Shown here piece after piece: positions 25,331 to 35,300 of a stretch of 64,000 nucleotides of DNA. The translations under genes and the position numbers were made by a program. Origin of the DNA: Tolypeutes matacus (Eukaryota > Chordata > Mammalia > Cingulata > Chlamyphoridae); assembly GCA_026826555.1 (NCBI GenBank), contig JAKSZT010033882.1, positions 328,881-392,880 on the forward strand, in the 5' to 3' direction. Positions within the stretch are counted from its first letter, which is position 1, and every line of letters starts with the position of its first letter. A model generated the notes under the pieces. The model was not told the DNA's origin and searched no databases. It saw nothing but the letters and a program-made list of their open reading frames with translations.

Positions 25331-25838
25331 TGTAACAGTTGGCCAATTTGATGTAATTAAGAATTCCAAAAATATAATTGGATCATACTTGTAAACTGAT
25401 CTGATAATCTGGACATGATTAGGTTATGAGTAGGGCATTGAGTCCCGCCCCTTGGTGGGTGGGGAATCAAATATAAAAGGCAAGGCAAAGAACAGAGTTG
25501 AAGCAGTCTTTTGAGAAGCAGTTTTGATGTTGGAAAGAAGGCTCCAGAGAAGAGAAGCAAGCCATTCACCTGATCGTCTACAGCTGACCTTGTGGAGGAA
25601 ACAGGAGCTAAGCCTGGAGGAAAACGCAGCCCCAGGAAGAGAGGAACCACAGAATCCTGAACCCTGGCAAATGCCAACTCCTGTCTTGCTCTAACACGTG
25701 GCAATAAATTGTGGTGAGAGAAGAAACTTAACACTTTATGGCCTGGTATCTGTGGACTTCTACTCCAAATAAATACCCTTTATGAAACCAACTGATTTTT
25801 GGTATTTCACATTAGCACCGCTTTGGCTGACTAATACA
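25331..25838 (+). mobile_element. Solo LTR, MaLR/ERVL-like family, nested in L1-C
   Basis: A 508-bp LTR starting TGTAACAGTTGG and ending GGCTGACTAATACA, flanked by a perfect 5-base TSD CTATC (25326-25330 and 25839-25843). Removing it restores the L1 ORF2 sequence. It is close to both LTRs of the provirus at 38132-40751. It contains a GC-rich CCCGCCCCTTGGTGGGTGG box, a TATA-like ATATAAAAGG motif near 25471, and AAATAAATACC as polyadenylation signal about 65 bases before the end. It is a complete solo LTR formed by recombination. Confidence 0.93.
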
Positions 25839-26201
25839 CTATCCTACCCAAACTACTCTACAGAGTTAATGCAATCCCAATAAAAATCAAAACCATGTTT
25901 TTTAAAGAACTGGAAAAACTACCACAAAATATATTTGGAAAGGTAAGAGGCCCCGAAAAGCCAAAGACATATTGTAAAAGAAAAATGATGTTGGAGGTAT
26001 CACATTACCAGACTTTAAAGCATATTACAAAGCTACAGTGATCAAAACTGCATGGTATTGGCACAAGGATAGACCTACTGACCAATGGAATCGAATTGAG
26101 AGTTCTGATATACATCCTCACATAAACAGTCATCTGATATTTGACAAGGCTACCAAGCCCACTCAGTTGGGAGAGAATGGCCTCTTTAAAAAGTGCTGCT
26201 T
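25839..26201 (+). mobile_element. LINE-1 copy C, segment 3 (ORF2 3' part)
   Basis: L1 sequence continuing directly after the solo LTR, from CTATCCTACCCAAACT to the first TSD copy of the SINE (AAAAAGTGCTGCTT, 26188-26201). It corresponds to L1-B 18065-18610, but without the A/T-only insertion found there. This dates that insertion as specific to L1-B or its lineage. Confidence 0.85.
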
Positions 26202-26374
26202 CGGGAAGCAGCTGTGGCTCAATCAGTAGGGCTCCCGTTTACCATATGGGAGGCCCTGGGTTCGGTTCCCGGGGCCTCCTGGTGAAGGCAAGCTCGCCCG
26301 CATGGCGTGGTTAGCTGACCCAGCGAGCACAAGCAGCAAGGGGGGAATAAATGAATAAATAAATAAAATCTTTA
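26202..26374 (+). mobile_element. tRNA-derived SINE (xenarthran type)
   Basis: The 5' part looks like a tRNA gene. It has an A-box-like TGGCTCAATCAGT (26215-26227) and a B box GGTTCGGTTCC (26259-26269), the internal RNA polymerase III promoter. A tRNA-unrelated body (..AAGCTCGCCCGCATGGCGTGG..) and an (AAAT)n-type tail follow. A perfect 14-base TSD AAAAAGTGCTGCTT flanks it (26188-26201 and 26375-26388), showing L1-mediated insertion into L1-C. The family resembles the tRNA-Ala-derived SINEs of armadillos and sloths. It is the only clear SINE in the window. It is not a functional tRNA gene. Confidence 0.9.
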
Positions 26375-27105
26375 AAAAAGTGCTGCTTGAAGAACTGGAT
26401 ATCCATATCCGAAAGAATGAGAGACAAATACCATCTCACACCTTATACAAAAATCAACTCATGATGGATCAAAGATCTAAATATGAGACAAAACCATAAA
26501 GACCTTGGAAGATAATGAAGGAAGGCATTAACAGGACCTTGTAATAGTTAATGGTTTCATGAAATTCACAGCCAAAGCACGAGCAACAAGAGAAAAAATA
26601 GATAATTGGGATCTCCTCAAAATTAAAAACTTCTACACACCTAAGACATTATTAAGAAAATAAAAAGGCAGCCTACCCATTGTTGAGTGAAGCAAGCCAG
26701 GAATTGAAGGATGAACAGTATATGACCTCACTGATTTGATCTGAGGAACCTGATCAGTCTCTGAGAATGATTGTCTGAAAGATAGATTAACAAGGGAGAG
26801 AAAGAGAAGAGTAGGCTGTGAGTCATCACCCATATGGACATAAACTATGGTAAAGGGATAGAGTTTAGGTGCATATTGAAGGACAGGACAGATGGGTAGT
26901 GATATTACTGGGTTTGGTGGCACAGGGTTGACAGGTGGTTAGATTAGGAAGGGCAGGTTGGGATACCCAGGGCATGTAACTATGAATCTTGTCATTCCAT
27001 GAGTCAAGACAGGGGAGTGTCATATGCTCCAGCGGGATGGGGGGAAGGAGCAGTTAAGATCAAATGGCGTATTTAGTGATCATGGGAAAGGTTTCTCATT
27101 ACCTT
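26375..27105 (+). mobile_element. LINE-1 copy C, segment 4: ORF2 end and truncated 3' UTR
   Basis: Resumes L1 ORF2 after the SINE, suffers a roughly 650-base deletion near 26683, and continues about 365 bases into the 3' UTR (compare L1-A 4366-4730). L1 homology stops at about 27105 (..CATTACCTTA), where class I ERV pol begins. The remaining 2.3 kb of 3' UTR and the tail are missing, so the right edge is a rearrangement junction. Confidence 0.82.
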
Positions 27106-27109
27106 AATG

Positions 27110-30100
27110 TAAAGGCCACAAGGCCAGAACTGGAATTGAAAAACACATCAACTGTCTACTCAATGCAGATATTCTTGTTCCTTGCCAGTCCCCATGGAAC
27201 ACCCTCTTACTTCCTATGTAAAAGCCAGGGAGCACAGACTATTGGTTGGTACAGGATCTTAGAGAAGTAAATAAGAGTGTTGAAACAATACACCCTGCCA
27301 TCCCTAACCCATACATTCTTCAAAGCTGGCTCCCTCTGGAACATATTGCCTGGATTTTAAAAATGTATTCTTTTCTATACCTTTGGCACTGGTTAGCCAT
27401 CCCATTTTTGCCTTTGAAGACGCTCGGCCCAGGGGATGTGGGCAGCTGACGTAGACCAGGCTTCCCCAAGTATACATAAACTCCCCCACCTTGTTTGGGG
27501 AGGCTCTGGGGTGAGATTTGCCCCACTTCAGGGAGCAGCATCCAGGTGTTACCCTAGTTCAGTATGTAGATGACCTCCTTCTAGCCACACCAGACTCAGA
27601 CTCTTGCAAAGTGGCAACTCTCATCCTACTCAAAACCTTAGTGGAAATTGGATATCATGTATCCACCCAAAAGTCTAAGCTCTGCTCCCACTCCATAACA
27701 TATCTTGGATACATCTTAGAAAAAGTGGAGAAGTGACTTCACGTGACAGGATACAAGCTGTATTGGGCATCCCTGACCCAACCTCAAAACGACAGGTACA
27801 CAAATTTCTTGGCATGGTGGGATATTGCAGACTGTGGATCACTGGATTTGCAGAAATTGCTAAGCCCCTTTACACCACCACAGCACGCAAGGGAAGTGAC
27901 TTGTTGTGGATCAACAAGCAGCAGGAAGCTTTTACATGCCTGAAGACAGTTCTGGTGAGTGCCCCTGCCCTTGGGTTACCTGACTTGTCCAAACCCTTTC
28001 ATCTATTCATTGATGAAAATCACAGGGTTAGCAAAGGAATCTTAACCCAGTCCATTGGGCCTTGGCACTGACCAGTAGTGTACCTCTCAATAAAACTGGA
28101 CTATGTAACTGCCGGATGGCCCAACTGCCTAAGACCTGTGGTGGCCACTGCCCTTTTATTTAAGGAAACCTCTAAGTTGACCTTTTGCCAAAATCCGGTG
28201 GTAACAGCCCCACACTCTGTAGACGCTGTCCTCCACAGTTCCCCAGACTGCTGGATATCTAATGCCAGAATCACGCAATATCAAGTGTTATTGTTGAACC
28301 CACCCACTGTGGTATTCTCAAAAATGGAGGCATTAAATCCAGCCACTCTGCTCCCTGATTCTAGTGCCCCCCAGTGGCCAATGACTGCTTATACTTGCTG
28401 GAAACCCTGATGGGGCTACACCCAGACTTAACCAATGTGCCTTTGCTGGAGGCTTCCCATAATCTCTACGCAGATGGTGGCAGTTTTGTTAAGTGCAGAA
28501 TATGTTATGTGGGAGCAGCTGTAGTAGAGACAACCAAAGCTATCTGGGCTCAATCTTTAAGCCATGGCTTGTCTGCCCAATGGGTCAAACTAATAACCCA
28601 TACTCAGGCTTTAAGATGGGCAAAAGACCAAACTGTCAATATTTACACGGACAGTCACTATGCCTTTGCTACAGCCCATGTACATGGTGCACTGTACCAA
28701 GAGTGAGGATTCCTAACATCTGCAGAAAAAGAGATTAAAAATGGAGCTGAAAGTTTACAAAAAGTTTTTCTCCTGACTAATCAGTGTATAAAAAAGTCTC
28801 TTTTATAAAAATAGCTTCTTGTACTTTAACCTTATCATTTCCTTGGCTCTTTAAGGAAAACAAGTCTTATCACTTAAAAAAAAAATAATGTTCAAATCTA
28901 ACAACTTTTAATGTTTTACTTTCTCAAAATCAAATCCTGAAACATATCTTTTATTTCAAATTATTTCAAAAGATTTGTTCTTTCACCTTAAAAAAATGAA
29001 GTAATAAAAAGTTGAGTTCATTTAATATGCTTTAATTTGAATGAAAAGTGTTTAGAAAGTGCTTTAAAGTTAAAAGGGATTCTTTAATCCTCTGTTAATA
29101 AAAGTTGTAAAAATAAAACTTTCACATAAATACTTAAAGAATGTATAAAATTCCTGAAAATTTAACAATGTTCCAGCATAATATTAGATTAAAATATAAT
29201 GTTGTTAATCATGGTTGTAATCATTATTAAAAATGGTATATATCACAAAAAATTAATGGAGCTGAAGTCGAAGCATTATTAGAAGCCTTTGGTTCCCTGA
29301 CCGAGTAACCATTGTTCATTGCAAGGGACACCAGAAGGGAAAGTCCCCACAGGCTAAAGGCAACCAATTAACTGAGGAAGTCGTGTGAGCCTCTGCCTTC
29401 CTACCATTCACCCCTTTCCAAATGCTCCTGATAGTCCCTACCCAGGAACTCCCAGTACTATGCTACTCCCAAGAAGACATCAAGCAGGGGGAAGGTCTAG
29501 GAGCTATAATTTCCCCAGAAGATTGGTTAGTCCTGCCCAATGGCAGGACATATCTACCTGAAGCAGTGGGAAGGCAATTAGTCAAAAGGCTGCATGACAC
29601 CATATATATAGGCGGCACTAAATTAATAGAACTAATAAAAAGAGACTTTTATTTCCCAGGTTTGTCTAAAATCAGCAAAAGCATCACATCAAAATGTGAA
29701 GTCTGTGCCAGAGTAAATCAAAGTGGAGGTGCCCAAGCTCCAGAGGGAGCTAGGCTCCAAGGGATGGAACCGGGGGACCACTGGGAGATAGAATTTACTG
29801 AAATAAAGTTGGGAAAAGATGGATATAGGTATCTCCTGGTGCTGGTAGATACTTTTTTGGCATGGGTGGAAGCCTACCCGACTAAAAATGAAACAGCCAT
29901 GGTAGTAGTTAAGAAGCTGATTGCAGAAAGCATTCCGAGATTCGGGCTTCCTCTTAGAATAGGGTCAGATAATGGTCCAGCCTCCATAACACAGGTGATT
30001 CAACATTTGGCTAAAGCCCTGGGTATAAATTGGAAACTGCACTGTGCATTTCAGCCCCAAAATTCAGGACACGTTGAAAGGATGAACCACACCTTGAAAG

Positions 30101-30613
30101 AAACACTAATCAATTTGGCTCTGGAATCTGGCAAAAACTGGGTTATTGTCCTACCTTTTGACCTCCTTAAGGCCAGATGTACCCCCTCCTTGCAGTGCAT
30201 TTCGCCATATGAAATATTATTTGGCAGACCGCTGCCCCTGTTTCCCAAGTTGGGTTGGAAAAAATATCTGAATATGACAACCAATATCTTTTCTCTACTC
30301 TAAAGGAAGTGGACTGGATTAGGAAAATGGTCAATCAAATGGTCCAAAAAGCCCATCCCCATCATGCATGTACTAACTTTCATTTAATTCAGGTGCAGCC
30401 CTGAAATCTACTCTGGGTACAGAACCTCAAGCCATGGTGGACTGACCCATATGTGGTGATCCTCACAACACCCATGGCAGTAAAAGTCACAGGGAAAAGA
30501 CACTGGATACATGCATCCCAGCTAAAGGTCATCAGGTCTGGTACGGTGGACTCAGAGGCAGAAAAGTGGACAGTCACCAGAACAGAAGACCCCTTAAAGA
30601 TCAAGATTCATTG
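27110..30613 (+). pseudogene. pol: Class I (gammaretrovirus-like) ERV pol, broken
   Basis: Remnant of reverse transcriptase, RNase H and integrase in several frames. The RT starts mid-domain at the L1 junction; gag, protease and the RT N-terminus are absent. The catalytic YVDD is intact (27563-27574). RNase H keeps the first Asp (NLYADGGSF, near 28473), TDSHYAF and the HCKGHQ motif near 29310. A 503-base retro-insert separates RNase H from integrase (28752-29254). Integrase is open from 29422 to 30303. It shows an HHCC-like domain with the second His replaced by Tyr (H58, Y62, C92, C95). In the core the first catalytic Asp is replaced by Glu (E124), while D183 and E219 keep the D-35-E spacing. 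The C-terminal end (WTDPYVVILTTP) reaches about 30613. Class assignment rests on gammaretroviral-style RT and integrase order. It is non-functional. Confidence 0.88.
28752..29254 (+). mobile_element. Retro-inserted AT-rich transcript fragment of unknown origin
   Basis: A 503-base AT-rich block interrupts ERV pol and is flanked by a perfect 12-base direct repeat AATGGAGCTGAA (28740-28751 and 29255-29266). Pol reads through if one repeat and the block are ignored. The target TT/AAAAATGG fits the L1 endonuclease preference. Near the 3' end an ATTAAA signal (29226-29231) lies 15 bases before a short A-run (29247-29252). It therefore looks like the 5'-truncated 3' UTR of a polyadenylated cellular RNA copied by L1. 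I do not recognise the source gene. Confidence 0.75.
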
Positions 30614-30650
30614 AATGAGTTAAGACTAAGGGTGGGGAAGAGGGTGGGAT

Positions 30651-32317
30651 ATGGGAACATCCTGGCAAATATGTTTGCTGCCCCTCTTGGTCATTAGCAT
30701 GTGTGTCAATGGTTTTCAATTAACCTCCTATAACTGGAGTATTATAAGGGCAAGGGATGGAAATGTTCTAAATGTCACTCAAACTACTGGGAAAAATCCC
30801 ACCTTCTCTTTCAACCTATGTGCCCTCCTTGGGGAGAATTGGAACAACCTAGACATGGAGGCAGATGGCCCTCCTGCAGGTCATAGATATGGAGACAAAT
30901 ATTTAGAAATAGGAATAACTCAGGCCAAGCTCTATGCCTGCCCCACAGACGGGCCCCCAGAATGCCATACTCAAGGGCAGTACCACTGTGCTCAATGGGG
31001 TTGCAAAACCCTAGCCCCATGGACTTCCAGAGATACTGCTATCAGCCTCTTCAGTGGAGCACAGCCCCAGAACCCAATCATAGGATCCAGTAATCCCATT
31101 CACATCCGTATTACTAATGCATTCAAAAATGTCAGGGAAGGAAGCAAAACATGGGGCCTCAGACTGTAAGTAGTTGGTCAACACACTGGAGCTGATTTTA
31201 CCATCCAATGGGGTATTCTAAAACCCCCTCCACCCAATCTGGTGGGCCCCAACTGGGACATTCTCCTTAATCAAGAACTGGTTATTCCACCCAAAAGTAA
31301 ACCAGGACTTTTAAGGTCCCCCAAGCAAACCCCCCCCAGAACCCCCTTGTTGTCAATGTTGTCCTCTGTCTTCACATTCATAAATGAGAGCCAGTTAAAT
31401 GCCACCAATGACTGCTGGCTCTGCCTAAACCCACAAACCCCTTATTACATTGGAATCGTAGCAGATGGAAACACTATCCCCAATACATCAGTGTATGTTC
31501 AAAAGACATCAGTAAATGAGCACCAATGTTTATGTAAGTGGGGTCATGAACCAATTCTAACTCTTGGGGACTTACAAGGTCATGGCACCTGTTATGCCCT
31601 CTCCTCAACCAAAATCAATGCAATCTTCCTAGGGCCCCACTGTTCGTTAGTTGTTTTCTCTGATGAAACTGATGAATCCTATTATTGGAAAGCCCACAAT
31701 GGCACCTGTTTCATCTGTACCCAAGGAATCACCCCTTGTCTCTCCCCCGAAACCTTGTCACAATCTAAGTCTGAAAAAGACCCAGTCGTTTGCATCCTGG
31801 TGCATTTCATCCCACAGGTATACTGGTATTTAGGTGAAGGAGGCCACGAGCATTTTAGAACTATGACTCTGTTTCAATGAGTTCCTATTCTCATTCCCAT
31901 TATGGTCGGCCTTGGGATTGGGGGGTCAGCAGCCTTGGGAACAGAAGCCATGATCACTGGTGAAGAAAATTTTAACACCTTTTCCACTGAAGTTGACTTA
32001 GACCTAAAAGTGTTAGAAAAATCAGTTAGTCATCTCAAAAATTCCTTATCCTCTCTGGCTGAAATTGTTCTGCAAAATAGGCGTGAGTTAGATCTATTAT
32101 TCTTAAAACAGGGGGACTATGTATAGCCCTAGTTGAAACCTGCTGTTTGTATGCTAACCACTCAGGAGTGATAAAGGAAAGCATCTAATTAGTCAGAAAT
32201 AGGCTGCAAAAATGAGAAGAACTCAGAAAAAAAGTACAAACTGGTATGAAAGCCTGTATTCGTGGTCTCCATGGCTAAAAACCTTAATCACCACTGCTGC
32301 AGGCCCACTTGTCCTCA
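30651..32317 (+). pseudogene. env: Class I ERV env, nearly continuous but with stops
   Basis: Envelope glycoprotein remnant. It starts at ATG 30651 with a hydrophobic signal-peptide-like N-terminus (residues 1-21). One frame from 30651 to 32126 is interrupted by only two in-frame stops (31167-31169 and 31878-31880). The surface subunit contains the CWLC motif (31413-31424), the disulfide-isomerase-type CXXC of gammaretroviral SU, and several N-x-S/T sites. No basic furin-type cleavage site is visible. A Gly/Ala-rich fusion-peptide-like stretch lies near 31896-31940. The conserved helix-end motif LQNRRELDLLF precedes a frame change, so the downstream Cys-rich TM motif is out of frame. A TM C-terminal piece occurs at 32212-32317 in another frame. 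The sequence then breaks into satellite DNA, so the cytoplasmic tail and 3' LTR are missing. It is non-coding as it stands. Confidence 0.87.
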
Positions 32318-35300
32318 TTACCACAAGCTCCCAGGGGCTGCACAAGCATCAAGGGCTCCAGGGGCTTTGTGAACTCCATGGTCTGGATAGACTTCATGGG
32401 CTCCTAGGTTTCAACCAGGCTCCACAGATTTCTACAATCTCCATGGGCCCCACGGGCTCCACAGTTCTGCATAGGTTCCATGGGTTCCACAGGCTCCTTG
32501 GGCTTCATGGACCTCCACAAGCTCCAAATGCCCCAAAGGCTCCACTGGCCTACAAAGTCTCCAGTCTCCATGGATTGTATGGTCTCCACAGGCAGCAAAA
32601 GCTCCACATGTGTGAATGGCCTCTAGGGACCTGATAGGCTCCAAAGGCCTCCACAGGCTGCACAGACTCCACAGGCTCCACAAGCTCCACATGCTCCACA
32701 GGCTCCATGGGCCCGCACAGGCTGTATGGCCTCCAAGGGCTTCAAAGGATCCACAGGCTCCATGGGAGTGCAGAGGCTCCACAGGACTCCATGGGCAATG
32801 CATGCTACATGGTATCCATCACCTTCAACTCCTCCATGGCATCCATGTGCTTTCACAGTTTCCAGAAGCTCCCCAGTTTCCTTGGACTCCATGAGTCTGC
32901 ACAGGCCTCACAGTCTCACTGGCCCAAAATGGGCCCTACCAACTTCACAGGCATCCATATGATCCTCAGCTTTATCAGACTCTACAGCCTCCACAGGCTT
33001 CATGGGCCTACGTAACCTCCATGGGCTCCATGATATCCACATTGCTCCATGACCTCAACAGGCTCTGCCAGCACCATGAGCCTACCAAGATTGCATGGCC
33101 TTCAAGTGCTTCAAAGGCACAACAGACTCCATGGGCATGCAGAGGCTCCACAGGCCTCCAGAGGCAATGCATGCTGCATGGGCTCCATGACCTCCAAGGC
33201 CTCCCTGTCATCTAAGTGGTTTCACAGTTTCTAGAAACTCCCCAGTGCCCTCAGGCTCCATGAATCTGCACAGTCCTCTAGTCTCCCTAGATGAAAATGG
33301 GCCCCACCAACTCCACAGGCATTCACATGATCCTCAGCTTCTTCAGACTCTTCAGTCTCCATGGCTTCATGGGCCTATATAACCTCCATGGGCCCCACAG
33401 GATCCATATTCGTCCATGGCCACAACAGGCTCTGCCAGTACCATGAGCCTGCACAGTCTCCATAGCCTCCATGAGATGTACAGCCTCTGCAGGCTCCACA
33501 GTCTCCAGACCTCCAGGATAAATGCATGCTTCATAAGCTCTATGACCTCCAAGGCCTCCATGGCATCCATGTGGCTTCACACTCTCCAGTGTCTCCCCAG
33601 TCCCACATGCTCCATGAGCCTGCAAAGGCCTCTCAGGCTCCATCCACTAAAATGGGCGCCACAGAACCCACAGGCCTCCACAGCATCCTTAACATCTTCA
33701 GACTCTACAGCTTCCACAGGCTTCATGGGCCTACAAAAATTCCATGATCTCCATGGCATCCACATTCTTCCATGGCCTCAACAGGCTCTCCCAGCACCAT
33801 GAGCTTACCCAGCCTCCATTGCCTCCATGAGATGTCCAGCCTCTGTAGTCTACACAGGTGTCATGGGTTCCATTGGCTCCATGAGCTCCAGTGGCTCTAC
33901 AGGCTCCATATGTTCTGCAGGTCTGCACAGTTACCATAGGCTCCATGGGTTCTATAGGACTATACAGGTTCCACACCTCCATGGGCTTCAAAATCACCCT
34001 AGGCCTGCAGAGGTAACATGGTCTCGACAGGGTCCTCAGGTCTGCACAGACTCCACAGGACTTTATGTTTTTCACAGCCTCATGGGCTCCATCAACTTGA
34101 TGGGTTCCACAGCCCTCTATATTCTCACTGTCTCCCTGTCCTTCAGTGGACTGAACAAGCTCCACTGGACACCTTGTGCTCCACAGTGTCCATGGTTTCC
34201 TCATTCTCCATGGCTTCCACAAACTCCACCAGCTCCAAGGACTCCATAAGCTTCACAGGTTGCACAGGTTCCACTTACCTACACAGCATCCACGAGCTAC
34301 ATGAGAACCATGGGCTCCATGGGCTCCATGGGCTCCATGGGCTCTACAGATATAGTCTCTGCAGGATACAGAGGCTCCATGGTTTCCTTGGGCTCCATGA
34401 TCTCCAGGTGCTCCACAGGATCCACATGTTGCACAGGCCTGTACAGTTGCCATACACTCCATGGGGTCTATAGGCCTGCACAGGTTCCATGGGCCTCCAA
34501 GGGTTCCATAGACACACCATGCATGCAGAGGTACCATGGGCTCCACAGGGTCCTGAGGATGGCACAGGCTCCACAGGCCTCCACAGGTTTCACAGCTTCC
34601 ATTGGCTGCATCAGCTCCTTGGATTTTGCAGGCCTCTATTCTCAAAGAATCCACAGTCTCCCTGTACTTCATGGGGCTACAATGGCTCTACATCCCTCCT
34701 TGGATTCCATAGTCCCCATGGGCTCCTCAATCTCCCTGGCTTCCACAAACTCCACCAGCTTCCTGGTCCATGGGCTTCAGAGTTTGCACAGATTCCACTG
34801 GCCACACAGTATCCATGAGCCCCATGGGCTCCTTGGGCTCCACAGGCTCCAGGTGCTCTAGAGTCCTTTACAGCTCCATGGGCTCCATCAGCTCCATTGG
34901 ATCCACAGAATCAACCAGGTCTCAGGCCTGTACAAGATCCATAGTCCTCAGTGGGCTCCACAGTCTCCCCAGGCTCAATATGCTTCATGGGCTCCACAGG
35001 TGTCAATGGGCTACATGTACTTAACAGGCTCCACATTCTCTTTAATGTCCTTGGGATCCATACCTCAACAGGCTCCATAGGCCCCATGGGCTCAACGAGC
35101 TCCACAGGATCCACAGGCCTGTACAGGCTCCAAAAGTTCCCTGGTCCAGCACAAGCATCAAGGTCTCCACGGGCTTTGTGAATGACACGGTCTTGACAAA
35201 CTTCATGGGCTCCAAGGCCTCAACCAGCTCCACAGGCTTTCACATGCTCCACAGGCCTCTACAGTCTCCATGGTCTCCATGGGCTCTACAGGCCTGCGTA

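Larger units (their letters stand above)
23505..26739 (+). pseudogene. L1-C ORF2, deleted in the RT core and interrupted
   Basis: ORF2 remnant in pieces. Endonuclease part at about 23540-24330, with TLNVNELNSP (the usual Gly is replaced by Glu), QETH, GDFNT and KIDHML in several frames. At about 25035 the sequence CTAACTCATTCT jumps to GGAACTTAGAAAGG. This removes roughly 650-700 bases present in L1-B at 17156-17793, including the reverse transcriptase motifs with SIDAEKAF and FADD. After the nested solo LTR (25331-25838) and SINE (26202-26374), a second deletion near 26683 removes about 650 bases and joins CAGCCTACCCA to TTGTTGAGTGAAGC. The end ASQELKDEQYMTSLI reaches the stop at 26737-26739. 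It cannot be functional. Confidence 0.85.

Noticed and set aside
26202..26374. tRNA gene
   Set aside because: It has A and B boxes but also a tRNA-unrelated body, an A-rich tail and a TSD. It is a SINE.
22355..27105. L1-B and L1-C as two simple side-by-side L1 insertions
   Set aside because: The shared TSD at 14535-14544 and 22355-22364 and the 5' UTR at 13115-14544 show that L1-B is nested within L1-C.
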